DNA from: Amaranthus tricolor
Lineage: Eukaryota > Streptophyta > Magnoliopsida > Caryophyllales > Amaranthaceae
Direction of reading: 5' to 3'
Assembly: GCF_026212465.1 (NCBI RefSeq)
Contig: NC_080059.1
Span: 24,195,292 to 24,259,291, forward strand
DNA length: 64,000 nucleotides
Below, one piece after another: positions 41,237 to 57,200 of this stretch. Made by a program: the position numbers and the translations under genes. The notes under the pieces were generated by a model. The model ran no database searches. It was not told where the DNA came from and saw only the letters and a program-made list of their open reading frames with translations. Numbering within the stretch: position 1 is the stretch's first letter; the number at the start of each line of letters is the position of its first letter.

Positions 41237-44200
41237 TTGATCCTTGTTCATTCTTCATTGATCATTGATCCTTGTTCATTCTTCATCGTTCATTCGTCAT
41301 TGATCATTGACCCTTGTTCATTCTTCATCGTTCATTCGTCATTGATCATTGATCCTTGTTCATTTTTCATCGTTCATTTGTCATTAACCATTAATCCTTG
41401 TTCATTCTTCACCGTTCATTCTTCATTGATCATTGATCCTTGTTCATTCTTCATCGTTCATTCTTCTTTGATCATTGATCCTTGTTCATTCTTCATTGAT
41501 CATTGATCCTTGTTCATTCTTCATCGTTCATTTGTAATTGATCATTGATCCTTGTTCATTCTTCATCGTTCATTCGTCATTGATCATTGATCCTTGTTCA
41601 TTCTTCATCGTTCATTCGTCATTAACCATTAATCCTTGTTCATTCTTCATTGATCATTGATCCTTGTTCATTCTTCATCGTTCATTCGTCATTGACCATT
41701 AATCCTTGTTCATTCTTCATCGTTCATTCTTCATTGATCATTGATCCTTGTTCATTCTTCATCGTTCATTCTTCTTTGATCATAGATCCTTGTTCATTCT
41801 TCATTGATCATTGATCCTTGTTCATTCTTCATCGTTCATTCGTCATTGATCATTGATCCTTGTTCATTCTTCATCGTTCATTCGTCATTGATCATTGATC
41901 CTTGTTCATTCTTCATCGTTCATTCGTCATTGACCATTAATCCTTGTTCATTCTTCATCGTTCATTCTTCATTGATTATTGATCCTTGTTCATTCTTCAT
42001 CGTTCATTCGTCATTGACCATTAATCCTTGTTCTTTCTTCATCGTTCATTCTTCATTGATCATTGATCCTTGTTCATTCTTCATCGTTCATTCTTCTTTG
42101 ATCATTGATCCTTGTTCATTCTTCATCGTTCATTCTTCATTGATCATTGATCCTTGTTCATTCTTCATCGTTCATTCTTCTTTGATCATTGATCTTTTTT
42201 CATTCTTCATTGATCATTGATCCTTGTTCATTCTTCATCGTTCATTCGTTATTGATCATTGATCCTTGTTCATTCTTCATCGTTCATTCGTCATTGATCA
42301 TTGATCCTTGTTCATTCTTCATCGTTCATTCGTCATTGACCATTAATCCTTGTTCATTCTTCATCGTTCATTCTTCATTGATTATTGATCCTTGTTCATT
42401 CTTCATCGTTCATTCGTCATTGACCATTAATCCTTGTTCATTCTTCATCGTTCATTCTTCATTGATCATTGATCCTTGTTCATTCTTCATCGTTCATTCT
42501 TCTTTGATCATTGATCCTTGTTCATTCTTCATTGATCATTGATCCTTGTTCATTCTTCATCGTTCATTCGTCATTGATCATTGACCCTTGTTCATTCTTC
42601 ATCGTTCATTCGTCATTGATCATTGATCCTTGTTCATTTTTCATCGTTCATTTGTCATTAACCATTAATCCTTGTTCATTCTTCACCGTTCATTCTTCAT
42701 TGATCATTGATCCTTGTTCATTCTTCATCGTTCATTCTTCTTTGATCATTGATCCTTGTTCATTCTTCATTGATCATTGATCCTTGTTCATTCTTCATCG
42801 TTCATTTGTAATTGATCATTGATCCTTGTTCATTCTTCATCGTTCATTCGTCATTGATCATTGATCCTTGTTCATTCTTCATCGTTCATTCGTCATTAAC
42901 CATTAATCCTTGTTCATTCTTCATTGATCATTGATCCTTGTTCATTCTTCATCGTTCATTCGTCATTGACCATTAATCCTTGTTCATTCTTCATCGTTCA
43001 TTCTTCATTGATCATTGATCCTTGTTCATTCTTCATCGTTCATTCTTCTTTGATCATAGATCCTTGTTCATTCTTCATTGATCATTGATCCTTGTTCATT
43101 CTTCATCGTTCATTCGTCATTGATCATTGATCCTTGTTCATTCTTCATCGTTCATTCGTCATTGATCATTGATCCTTGTTCATTCTTCATCGTTCATTCG
43201 TCATTGACCATTAATCCTTGTTCATTCTTCATCGTTCATTCTTCATTGATTATTGATCCTTGTTCATTCTTCATCGTTCATTCGTCATTGACCATTAATC
43301 CTTGTTCTTTCTTCATCGTTCATTCTTCATTGATCATTGATCCTTGTTCATTCTTCATCGTTCATTCTTCTTTGATCATTGATCCTTGTTCATTCTTCAT
43401 CGTTCATTCTTCATTGATCATTGATCCTTGTTCATTCTTCATCGTTCATTCTTCTTTGATCATTGATCTTTTTTCATTCTTCATTGATCATTGATCCTTG
43501 TTCATTCTTCATCGTTCATTCGTTATTGATCATTGATCCTTGTTCATTCTTCATCGTTCATTCGTCATTGATCATTGATCCTTGTTCATTCTTCATCGTT
43601 CATTCGTCATTGACCATTAATCCTTGTTCATTCTTCATCGTTCATTCTTCATTGATTATTGATCCTTGTTCATTCTTCATCGTTCATTCGTCATTGACCA
43701 TTAATCCTTGTTCATTCTTCATCGTTCATTCTTCATTGATCATTGATCCTTGTTCATTCTTCATCGTTCATTCTTCTTTGATCATTGATCCTTGTTCATT
43801 CTTCATTGATCATTGATCCTTGTTCATTCTTCATCGTTCATTCGTCATTGATCATTGACCCTTGTTCATTCTTCATCGTTCATTCGTCATTGATCATTGA
43901 TCCTTGTTCATTTTTCATCGTTCATTTGTCATTAACCATTAATCCTTGTTCATTCTTCACCGTTCATTCTTCATTGATCATTGATCCTTGTTCATTCTTC
44001 ATCGTTCATTCTTCTTTGATCATTGATCCTTGTTCATTCTTCATTGATCATTGATCCTTGTTCATTCTTCATCGTTCATTTGTAATTGATCATTGATCCT
44101 TGTTCATTCTTCATCGTTCATTCGTCATTGATCATTGATCCTTGTTCATTCTTCATCGTTCATTCGTCATTAACCATTAATCCTTGTTCATTCTTCATCG

Positions 44201-45232
44201 TTCATTCTTCATTGATCATTGATCCTTGTTCATTCTTCATCGTTCATTCGTCATTGACCATTAATCCTTGTTCATTCTTCATCGTTCATTCTTCATTGAT
44301 CATTGATCCTTGTTCATTCTTCATCGTTCATTCTTCTTTGATCATAGATCCTTGTTCATTCTTCATTGATCATTGATCCTTGTTCATTCTTCATCGTTCA
44401 TTCGTCATTGATCATTGATCCTTGTTCATTCTTCATCGTTCATTCGTCATTGATCATTGATCCTTGTTCATTCTCCATCGTTCATTCGTCATTAACCATT
44501 AATCCTTGTTCATTCTTCATCGTTCATTCTTCATTGATCATTGATCCTTGTTCATTCTTCATCGTTCATTCGTCATTGACCATTAATCCTTGTTCATTCT
44601 TCATCGTTCATTCTTCATTTATCATTGATCCTTGTTCATTCTTCATCGTTCATTCTTCTTTGATCATAGATCCTTGTTCATTCTTCATTGATCATTGATC
44701 CTTGTTCATTCTTCATCGTTCATTCGTCATTGATCATTGATCCTTGTTCATTCTTCATCGTTCATTCGTCATTGATCATTGATCCTTGTTCATTCTTCAT
44801 CGTTCATTCGTCATTGACCATTAATCCTTGTTCATTCTTCATCGTTCATTCTTCATTGATTATTGATCCTTGTTCATTCTTCATCGTTCATTCGTCATTG
44901 ACCATTAATCCTTGTTCATTCTTCATCGTTCATTCTTCATTGATCATTGATCCTTGTTCATTCTTCATCGTTCATTCTTCTTTGATCATTGATCCTTGTT
45001 CATTCTTCATCGTTCATTCTTCATTGAGAATTGATCTTTGTTCATTCTTCATCGTTCATTCGTCATTGACCATTAATCCTTGTTCATTCTTCATCGTTCA
45101 TTCTTCATTGATCATTGTTCCTTGTTCATTCTTCATCGTTCATTCTTCATTGAGAATTGATCCTTGTTCATTCTTCATCGTTCATTCGTCATTGACCATT
45201 AATCCTTGTTCATTCTTCATTTATCATTGATC
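37999..45232. repeat. 4,512-bp higher-order repeat (first superunit junction)
   Basis: Segments 37,999-40,720 and 42,511-45,232 correspond at 4,512 bp (for example 38,566/43,078, 39,273/43,785, 39,854/44,366, 40,176/44,688). The 4 bp beyond a multiple of 14 is the insertion at 40,781-40,798. Copies differ at a few bases: CAATAATCC near 40,392 and TTTATTC near 40,460 occur only in the first. The same pair recurs 16,202 bp later at 54,201-56,922 and 58,713-61,434. Confidence 0.82.
40781..40798. other. 18-bp C subunit (4-bp gain), copy 1
   Basis: The C subunit reads ATCATTGATTGATCCTTG, the consensus with ATTG duplicated. Subunit phase moves from 13 to 3 (modulo 14). The identical variant sits 16,202 bp away at 56,983. 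Removing these 4 bp makes the superunit length an exact multiple of 14 (16,198 = 14 x 1,157). Confidence 0.9.
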
Positions 45233-48200
45233 CTTGTTCATTCTTCATCGTTCATTCTTCTTTGATCATAGATCCTTGTTCATTCTTCATTGATCATTGA
45301 TCCTTGTTAATTCCTCATCGTTCATTCGTCATTGATCATTGATCCTTGTTCATTCTTCATCGTTCATTCGTCATTGATCATTGATCCTTGTTCATTCTTC
45401 ATCGTTCATTCGTCATTGACCATTAATCCTTGTTCATTCTTCATTGATTATTGATCCTTGTTCATTCTTCATCGTTCATTCGTCATTGACCATTAATCCT
45501 TGTTCATTCTTCATCGTTCATTCTTCATTGATCATTGATCCTTGTTCATTCTTCATCGTTCATTCTTCTTTGATCATAGATCCTTGTTCATTCTTCATTG
45601 ATCATTGATCCTTGTTCATTCTTCATCGTTCATTCGTCATTGATCATTGATCCTTGTTCATTCTTCATCGTTCATTCGTCATTGATCATTGATCCTTGTT
45701 CATTCTTCATCGTTCATTCGTCATTGACCATTAATCCTTGTTCATTCTTCATCGTTCATTCTTTATTGATCATTGATCCTTGTTCATTCTTCATCGTTCA
45801 TTCTTCATTGATCATTGATCCTTGTTCATTATTCATCGTTCATTCGTCATTGACCATTAATCCTTGTTCATTCTTCATCGTTCATTCTTCATTGATCATT
45901 GTTCCTTGTTCATTCTTCATCGTTCATTCTTCATTGAGAATTGATCCTTGTTCATTCTTCATCGTTCATTCTTCATTGATCATTGATCCTTGTTCATTCT
46001 TCATCGTTCATTCTTCATTGATCATTGATCCTTGTTTATTCTTCATCGTTCATTCGTCATTGATCATTGATCCTTGTTCATTCTTCATCGATCATTCGTC
46101 ATTGATCATTGATCCTTGTTCATTCTTCATCGTTCATTCGTCATTGACCATTAATCCTTGTTCATTCTTCATCGTTCATTCTTTATTGATCATTGATCCT
46201 TGTTCATTCTTCATCGTTCATTCTTCATTGATCATTGATCCTTGTTCATTCTTCATCGTTCATTCTTCTTTGATCATTGATCTTTTTTCATTCTTCATTG
46301 ATCATTGATCCTTGTTCATTCTTCATCGTTCATTCGTCATTGATCATTGATCCTTGTTCATTCTTCATCGTTCATTCGTCATTGATCATTGATCCTTGTT
46401 CATTCTTCATCGTTCATTCGTCATTGACCATTAATCCTTGTTCATTCTTCATCGTTCATTCTTCATTGATTATTGATCCTTGTTCATTCTTCATCGTTCA
46501 TTCGTCATTGACCATTAATCCTTGTTCATTCTTCATCGTTCATTCTTCATTGATCATTGATCCTTGTTCATTCTTCATCGTTCATTCTTCTTTGATCATT
46601 GATCCTTGTTCATTCTTCATTGATCATTGATCCTTGTTCATTCTTCATCGTTCATTCGTCATTGATCATTGACCCTTGTTCATTCTTCATCGTTCATTCG
46701 TCATTGATCATTGATCCTTGTTCATTTTTCATCGTTCATTTGTCATTAACCATTAATCCTTGTTCATTCTTCACCGTTCATTCTTCATTGATCATCGATC
46801 CTTGTTCATTCTTCATCGTTCATTCTTCTTTGATCATTGATCCTTGTTCATTCTTCATTGATCATTGATCCTTGTTCATTCTTCATCGTTCATTCGTCAT
46901 TGATCATTGATCCTTGTTCATTCTTCATCGTTCATTCGTCATTGATCATTGATCCTTGTTCATTCTTCATCGTTCATTCGTCATTGACCATTAATCCTTG
47001 TTCATTCTTCATCGTTCATTCTTCATTGATCATTGATCCTTGTTCATTCTTCATCGTTCATTCTTCATTGATCATTTATCCTTCTTCATTATTCATCGTT
47101 CATTCGTCATTGACCATTAATCCTTGTTCATTCTTCATCGTTCATTCTTCATTGATCATTGTTCCTTATTCATTCTTCATCGTTCATTCGTCATTGATCA
47201 TTGATCCTTGTTCATTCTTCATCGTTCATTCGTCATTGATCATTGATCCTTGTTCATTCTTCATCGTTCATTCGTCATTGACCATTAATCCTTGTTCATT
47301 CTTCATCGTTCATTCTTCATTGATTATTGATCCTTGTTCATTCTTCATCGTTCATTCATCATTGACCATTAATCCTTGTTCATTCTTCATCGTTCATTCT
47401 TCATTGATCATTGATCCTTGTTCATTCTTCATCGTTCATTCTTCTTTGATCATAGATCCTTGTTCATTCTTCATTGATCATTGATCCTTGTTCATTCTTC
47501 ATCGTTCATTCGTCATTGATCATTGATCCTTGTTCATTCTTCATCGTTCATTCGTCATTGATCATTGATCCTTGTTCATTCTTCATCGTTCATTCGTCAT
47601 TGACCATTAATCCTTGTTCATTCTTCATCGTTCATTCTTTATTGATCATTGATCCTTGTTCATTCTTCATCGTTCATTCTTCATTGATCATTGATCCTTG
47701 TTCATTATTCATCGTTCATTCGTCATTGACCATTAATCCTTGTTCATTCTTCATCGTTCATTCTTCATTGATCATTGTTCCTTGTTCATTCTTCATCGTT
47801 CATTCTTCATTGAGAATTGATCCTTGTTCATTCTTCATCGTTCATTCTTCATTGATCATTGATCCTTGTTCATTCTTCATCGTTCATTCTTCATTGATCA
47901 TTGATCCTTGTTTATTCTTCATCGTTCATTCGTCATTGATCATTGATCCTTGTTCATTCTTCATCGATCATTCGTCATTGATCATTGATCCTTGTTCATT
48001 CTTCATCGTTCATTCGTCATTGACCATTAATCCTTGTTCATTCTTCATCGTTCATTCTTTATTGATCATTGATCCTTGTTCATTCTTCATCGTTCATTCT
48101 TCATTGATCATTGATCCTTGTTCATTCTTCATCGTTCATTCTTCTTTGATCATTGATCTTTTTTCATTCTTCATTGATCATTGATCCTTGTTCATTCTTC

Positions 48201-51200
48201 ATCGTTCATTCGTCATTGATCATTGATCCTTGTTCATTCTTCATCGTTCATTCGTCATTGATCATTGATCCTTGTTCATTCTTCATCGTTCATTCGTCAT
48301 TGACCATTAATCCTTGTTCATTCTTCATCGTTCATTCTTCATTGATTATTGATCCTTGTTCATTCTTCATCGTTCATTCGTCATTGACCATTAATCCTTG
48401 TTCATTCTTCATCGTTCATTCTTCATTGATCATTGATCCTTGTTCATTCTTCATCGTTCATTCTTCTTTGATCATTGATCCTTGTTCATTCTTCATTGAT
48501 CATTGATCCTTGTTCATTCTTCATCGTTCATTCTTCTCTGATCATTGATCCTTGTTCATTCTTCATTGATCATTGATCCTTGTTCATTCTTCATCGTTCA
48601 TTCGTCATTGATCATTGATCCTTGTTCATTCTTCATCGTTCATTCGTCATTGATCATTGATCCTTGTTCATTCTTCATCGTTCATTCGTCATTGACCATT
48701 AATCCTTGTTCATTCTTCATCGTTCATTCTTCATTGATCATTGATCCTTGTTCATTCTTCATCGTTCATTCTTCATTGATCATTTATCCTTCTTCATTAT
48801 TCATCGTTCATTCGTTATTGACCATTAATCCTTGTTCATTCTTCATCGTTCATTCTTCATTGATCATTGTTCCTTATTCATTCTTCATCGTTCATTCTTC
48901 ATTGAGAATTGATCCTTGTTCATTCTTCATCGTTCATTCTTCATTGATCGTTGATCCTTGTTCATTCTTCATCGTTCATTCTTCTTTGATCATTGATCTT
49001 TTTTCATTCTTCATTGATCATTGATCCTTGTTCATTCTTCATCGTTCATTCGTCATTGATCATTGATCCTTGTTCATTCTTCATCGTTCATTCGTCATTA
49101 ACCATTAATCCTTGTTCATTCTTCATCGTTCATTCTTCATTGATCATTGATCCTTGTTCATTCTTCATCGTTCATTCGTCATTGACCATTAATCCTTGTT
49201 CATTCTTCATCGTTCATTCGTCATTGATCATTGATCCTTGTTCATTCTTCATCGTTCATTCGTCATTGACCATTAATCCTTGTTCATTCTTCATCGTTCA
49301 TTCTTCATTGATTATTGATCCTTGTTCATTCTTCATCGTTCATTCGTCATTGACCATTAATCCTTGTTCATTCTTCATCGTTCATTCTTCATTGATCATT
49401 GATCCTTGTTCATTCTTCATCGTTCATTCTTCTTTGATCATTGATCCTTGTTCATTCTTCATTGATCATTGATCCTTGTTCATTCTTCATCGTTCATTCG
49501 TCATTGATCATTGACCCTTGTTCATTCTTCATCGTTCATTCGTCATTGATCATTGATCCTTGTTCATTTTTCATCGTTCATTTGTCATTAACCATTAATC
49601 CTTGTTCATTCTTCACCGTTCATTCTTCATTGATCATCGATCCTTGTTCATTCTTCATCGTTCATTCTTCTTTGATCATTGATCCTTGTTCATTCTTCAT
49701 TGATCATTGATCCTTGTTCATTCTTCATCGTTCATTCGTCATTGATCATTGATCCTTGTTCATTCTTCATCGTTCATTCGTCATTGATCATTGATCCTTG
49801 TTCATTCTTCATCGTTCATTCGTCATTGACCATTAATCCTTGTTCATTCTTCATCGTTCATTCTTCATTGATCATTGATCCTTGTTCATTCTTCATCGTT
49901 CATTCTTCATTGATCATTTATCCTTCTTCATTATTCATCGTTCATTCGTCATTGACCATTAATCCTTGTTCATTCTTCATCGTTCATTCTTCATTGATCA
50001 TTGTTCCTTATTCATTCTTCATCGTTCATTCGTCATTGATCATTGATCCTTGTTCATTCTTCATCGTTCATTCGTCATTGATCATTGATCCTTGTTCATT
50101 CTTCATCGTTCATTCGTCATTGACCATTAATCCTTGTTCATTCTTCATCGTTCATTCTTCATTGATTATTGATCCTTGTTCATTCTTCATCGTTCATTCG
50201 TCATTGACCATTAATCCTTGTTCATTCTTCATCGTTCATTCTTCATTGATCATTGATCCTTGTTCATTCTTCATCGTTCATTCTTCTTTGATCATAGATC
50301 CTTGTTCATTTTTCATTGATCATTGATCCTTGTTCATTCTTCATCGTTCATTCGTCATTGATCATTGATCCTTGTTCATTCTTCATCGTTCATTCGTCAT
50401 TGATCATTGATCCTTGTTCATTCTTCATCGTTCATTCGTCATTGACCATTAATCCTTGTTCATTCTTCATCGTTCATTCTTTATTGATCATTGATCCTTG
50501 TTCATTCTTCATCGTTCATTCTTCATTGATCATTGATCCTTGTTCATTATTCATCGTTCATTCGTCATTGACCATTAATCCTTGTTCATTCTTCATCGTT
50601 CATTCTTCATTGATCATTGTTCCTTGTTCATTCTTCATCGTTCATTCTTCATTGAGAATTGATCCTTGTTCATTCTTCATCGTTCATTCTTCATTGATCA
50701 TTGATCCTTGTTCATTCTTCATCGTTCATTCTTCATTGATCATTGATCCTTGTTTATTCTTCATCGTTCATTCGTCATTGATCATTGATCCTTGTTCATT
50801 CTTCATCGATCATTCGTCATTGATCATTGATCCTTGTTCATTCTTCATCGTTCATTCGTCATTGACCATTAATCCTTGTTCATTCTTCATCGTTCATTCT
50901 TTATTGATCATTGATCCTTGTTCATTCTTCATCGTTCATTCTTCATTGATCATTGATCCTTGTTCATTCTTCATCGTTCATTCTTCTTTGATCATTGATC
51001 TTTTTTCATTCTTCATTGATCATTGATCCTTGTTCATTCTTCATCGTTCATTCGTCATTGATCATTGATCCTTGTTCATTCTTCATCGTTCATTCGTCAT
51101 TGATCATTGATCCTTGTTCATTTTTCATCGTTCATTCGTCATTGACCATTAATCCTTGTTCATTCTTCATCGTTCATTCTTCATTGATTATTGATACTTG

Positions 51201-54200
51201 TTCATTCTTCATCGTTCATTCGTCATTGACCATTAATCCTTGTTCATTCTTCATCGTTCATTCTTCATTGATCATTGATCCTTGTTCATTCTTCATCGTT
51301 CATTCTTCTTTGATCATTGATCCTTGTTCATTCTTCATTGATCATTGATCCTTGTTCATTCTTCATCGTTCATTCTTCTCTGATCATTGATCCTTGTTCA
51401 TTCTTCATTGATCATTGATCCTTGTTCATTCTTCATCGTTCATTCGTCATTGATCATTGATCCTTGTTCATTCTTCATCGTTCATTCGTCATTGATCATT
51501 GATCCTTGTTCATTCTTCATCGTTCATTCGTCATTGACCATTAATCCTTGTTCATTCTTCATCGTTCATTCTTCATTGATCATTGATCCTTGTTCATTCT
51601 TCATCGTTCATTCTTCATTGATCATTTATCCTTCTTCATTATTCATCGTTCATTCGTCATTGACCATTAATCCTTGTTCATTCTTCATCGTTCATTCTTC
51701 ATTGATCATTGTTCCTTATTCATTCTTCATCGTTCATTCTTCATTGAGAATTGATCCTTGTTCATTCTTCATCGTTCATTCTTCATTGATCGTTGATCCT
51801 TGTTCATTCTTCATCGTTCATTCTTCTTTGATCATTGATCTTTTTTCATTCTTCATTGATCATTGATCCTTGTTCATTCTTCATCGTTCATTCGTCATTG
51901 ATCATTGATCCTTGTTCATTCTTCATCGTTCATTCGTCATTAACCATTAATCCTTGTTCATTCTTCATCGTTCATTCTTCATTGATCATTGATCCTTGTT
52001 CATTCTTCATCGTTCATTCGTCATTGACCATTAATCCTTGTTCATTCTTCATCGTTCATTCTTCATTGATCATTGATCCTTGTTCATTCTTCATCGTTCA
52101 TTCTTCTTTGATCATTGATCCTTATTCATTCTTCATTGATCATTGATCCTTGTTCATTCTTCATGGTTCATTCGTCATTGATCATTGATCCTTGTTCATT
52201 CTTCATCGTTCATTCGTCATTGATCATTGATCCTTGTTCATTCTTCATCGTTCATTCGTCATTGACCATTAATCCTTGTTCATTCTTCATCGTGCATTCT
52301 TCATTGATCATTGATCCTTGTTCATTCTTCGTCGTTCATTCTTCATTGATCATTGATCCTTGTTCATTATTCATCCTTCATTCGTCATTGACCATTAATC
52401 CTTGTTCATTCTTCATCGTTCATTCTTTATTGATCATTGATCCTTGTTCATTCTTCATCGTTCATTCTTCATTGATCATTGATCCTTGTTCATTCTTCAT
52501 CGTTCATTCTTCTTTGATCATTGATCTTTTTTCATTCTTCATTGATCATTGATCCTTGTTCATTCTTCATCATTCATTCGTTATTGATCATTGATCCTTG
52601 TTCATTCTTCATCGTTCATTCGTCATTGATCATTGATCCTTGTTCATTCTTCATCGTTCATTCGTCATTGACCATTAATCCTTGTTCATTCTTCATCGTT
52701 CATTCTTCATTGATTATTAATCCTTGTTCATTCTTCATCGTTCATTCGTCATTGACCATTAATCCTTGTTCATTCTTCATCGTTCATTCTTCATTGATCA
52801 TTGATCCTTGTTCATTCTTCATCGTTCATTCTTCTTTGATCATTGATCCTTGTTCATTCTTCATTGATCATTGATCCTTGTTCATTCTTCATCGTTCATT
52901 CGTCATTGATCATTGACCCTTGTTCATTCTTCATCGTTCATTCGTCATTGATCATTGATCCTTGTTCATTTTTCATCGTTCATTTGTCATTAACCATTAA
53001 TCCTTGTTCATTCTTCACCGTTCATTCTTCATTGATCATTGATCCTTGTTCATTCTTCATCGTTCATTCTTCTTTGATCATTGATCCTTGTTCATTCTTC
53101 ATTGATCATTGATCCTTGTTCATTCTTCATCGTTCATTTGTAATTGATCATTGATCCTTGTTCATTCTTCATCGTTCATTCGTCATTGATCATTGATCCT
53201 TGTTCATTCTTCATCGTTCATTCGTCATTAACCATTAATCCTTGTTCATTCTTCATCGTTCATTCTTCATTGATCATTGATCCTTGTTCATTCTTCATCG
53301 TTCATTCGTCATTGACCATTAATCCTTGTTCATTCTTCATCGTTCATTCTTCATTGATCATTGATCCTTGTTCATTCTTCATCGTTCATTCTTCTTTGAT
53401 CATAGATCCTTGTTCATTCTTCATTGATCATTGATCCTTGTTCATTCTTTATCGTTCATTCGTCATTGATCATTGATCCTTGTTCATTCTTCATCGTTCA
53501 TTCGTCATTGATCATTGATCCTTGTTCATTCTTCATCGTTCATTCGTCATTGACCATTAATCCTTGTTCATTCTTCATCGTTCATTCTTCATTGATTATT
53601 GATCCTTGTTCATTCTTCATCGTTCATTCGTCATTGACCATTAATCCTTGTTCTTTCTTCATCGTTCATTCTTCATTGATCATTGATCCTTGTTCATTCT
53701 TCATCGTTCATTCTTCTTTGATCATTGATCCTTGTTCATTCTTCATCGTTCATTCTTCATTGATCATTGATCCTTGTTCATTCTTCATCGTTCATTCTTC
53801 TTTGATAATTGATCTTTTTTCATTCTTCATTGATCATTGATCCTTGTTCATTCTTCATCGTTCATTCGTCATTGATCATTGATCCTTGTTCATTCTTCAT
53901 CGTTCATTCGTCATTGATCATTGATCCTTGTTCATTCTTCATCGTTCATTCGTCATTGACCATTAATCCTTGTTCATTCTTCATCGTTCATTCTTCATTG
54001 ATTATTGATCCTTGTTCATTCTTCATCGTTCATTCGTCATTGACCATTAATCCTTGTTCATTCTTCATCGTTCATTCTTCATTGATCATTGATCCTTGTT
54101 CATTCTTCATCGTTCATTCTTCTTTGATCATTGATCCTTGTTCATTCTTCATTGATCATTGATCCTTGTTCATTCTTCATCGTTCATTCTTCTTTGATCA

Positions 54201-57200
54201 TTGATCCTTGTTCATTCTTCATTGATCATTGATCCTTGTTCATTCTTCATCGTTCATTCGTCATTGATCATTGACCCTTGTTCATTCTTCATCGTTCATT
54301 CGTCATTGATCATTGATCCTTGTTCATTTTTCATCGTTCATTTGTCATTAACCATTAATCCTTGTTCATTCTTCACCGTTCATTCTTCATTGATCATTGA
54401 TCCTTGTTCATTCTTCATCGTTCATTCTTCTTTGATCATTGATCCTTGTTCATTCTTCATTGATCATTGATCCTTGTTCATTCTTCATCGTTCATTTGTA
54501 ATTGATCATTGATCCTTGTTCATTCTTCATCGTTCATTCGTCATTGATCATTGATCCTTGTTCATTCTTCATCGTTCATTCGTCATTAACCATTAATCCT
54601 TGTTCATTCTTCATTGATCATTGATCCTTGTTCATTCTTCATCGTTCATTCGTCATTGACCATTAATCCTTGTTCATTCTTCATCGTTCATTCTTCATTG
54701 ATCATTGATCCTTGTTCATTCTTCATCGTTCATTCTTCTTTGATCATAGATCCTTGTTCATTCTTCATTGATCATTGATCCTTGTTCATTCTTCATCGTT
54801 CATTCGTCATTGATCATTGATCCTTGTTCATTCTTCATCGTTCATTCGTCATTGATCATTGATCCTTGTTCATTCTTCATCGTTCATTCGTCATTGACCA
54901 TTAATCCTTGTTCATTCTTCATCGTTCATTCTTCATTGATTATTGATCCTTGTTCATTCTTCATCGTTCATTCGTCATTGACCATTAATCCTTGTTCTTT
55001 CTTCATCGTTCATTCTTCATTGATCATTGATCCTTGTTCATTCTTCATCGTTCATTCTTCTTTGATCATTGATCCTTGTTCATTCTTCATCGTTCATTCT
55101 TCATTGATCATTGATCCTTGTTCATTCTTCATCGTTCATTCTTCTTTGATCATTGATCTTTTTTCATTCTTCATTGATCATTGATCCTTGTTCATTCTTC
55201 ATCGTTCATTCGTTATTGATCATTGATCCTTGTTCATTCTTCATCGTTCATTCGTCATTGATCATTGATCCTTGTTCATTCTTCATCGTTCATTCGTCAT
55301 TGACCATTAATCCTTGTTCATTCTTCATCGTTCATTCTTCATTGATTATTGATCCTTGTTCATTCTTCATCGTTCATTCGTCATTGACCATTAATCCTTG
55401 TTCATTCTTCATCGTTCATTCTTCATTGATCATTGATCCTTGTTCATTCTTCATCGTTCATTCTTCTTTGATCATTGATCCTTGTTCATTCTTCATTGAT
55501 CATTGATCCTTGTTCATTCTTCATCGTTCATTCGTCATTGATCATTGACCCTTGTTCATTCTTCATCGTTCATTCGTCATTGATCATTGATCCTTGTTCA
55601 TTTTTCATCGTTCATTTGTCATTAACCATTAATCCTTGTTCATTCTTCACCGTTCATTCTTCATTGATCATTGATCCTTGTTCATTCTTCATCGTTCATT
55701 CTTCTTTGATCATTGATCCTTGTTCATTCTTCATTGATCATTGATCCTTGTTCATTCTTCATCGTTCATTTGTAATTGATCATTGATCCTTGTTCATTCT
55801 TCATCGTTCATTCGTCATTGATCATTGATCCTTGTTCATTCTTCATCGTTCATTCGTCATTAACCATTAATCCTTGTTCATTCTTCATCGTTCATTCTTC
55901 ATTGATCATTGATCCTTGTTCATTCTTCATCGTTCATTCGTCATTGACCATTAATCCTTGTTCATTCTTCATCGTTCATTCTTCATTGATCATTGATCCT
56001 TGTTCATTCTTCATCGTTCATTCTTCTTTGATCATAGATCCTTGTTCATTCTTCATTGATCATTGATCCTTGTTCATTCTTCATCGTTCATTCGTCATTG
56101 ATCATTGATCCTTGTTCATTCTTCATCGTTCATTCGTCATTGATCATTGATCCTTGTTCATTCTCCATCGTTCATTCGTCATTAACCATTAATCCTTGTT
56201 CATTCTTCATCGTTCATTCTTCATTGATCATTGATCCTTGTTCATTCTTCATCGTTCATTCGTCATTGACCATTAATCCTTGTTCATTCTTCATCGTTCA
56301 TTCTTCATTTATCATTGATCCTTGTTCATTCTTCATCGTTCATTCTTCTTTGATCATAGATCCTTGTTCATTCTTCATTGATCATTGATCCTTGTTCATT
56401 CTTCATCGTTCATTCGTCATTGATCATTGATCCTTGTTCATTCTTCATCGTTCATTCGTCATTGATCATTGATCCTTGTTCATTCTTCATCGTTCATTCG
56501 TCATTGACCATTAATCCTTGTTCATTCTTCATCGTTCATTCTTCATTGATTATTGATCCTTGTTCATTCTTCATCGTTCATTCGTCATTGACCAATAATC
56601 CTTGTTCATTCTTCATCGTTCATTCTTCATTGATCATTGATCCTTGTTCATTCTTCATCGTTTATTCTTCTTTGATCATTGATCCTTGTTCATTCTTCAT
56701 CGTTCATTCTTCATTGAGAATTGATCTTTGTTCATTCTTCATCGTTCATTCGTCATTGACCATTAATCCTTGTTCATTCTTCATCGTTCATTCTTCATTG
56801 ATCATTGTTCCTTGTTCATTCTTCATCGTTCATTCTTCATTGAGAATTGATCCTTGTTCATTCTTCATCGTTCATTCGTCATTGACCATTAATCCTTGTT
56901 CATTCTTCATTTATCATTGATCCTTGTTCATTCTTCATCGTTCATTCTTCTTTGATCATAGATCCTTGTTCATTCTTCATTGATCATTGATTGATCCTTG
57001 TTCATTCTTCATCGTTCATTCGTCATTGATCATTGATCCTTGTTCATTCTTCATCGTTCATTCGTCATTGATCATTGATCCTTGTTCATTCTTCATCGTT
57101 CATTCGTCATTGACCATTAATCCTTGTTCATTCTTCATCGTTCATTCTTCATTGATTATTGATCCTTGTTCATTCTTCATCGTTCATTCGTCATTGACCA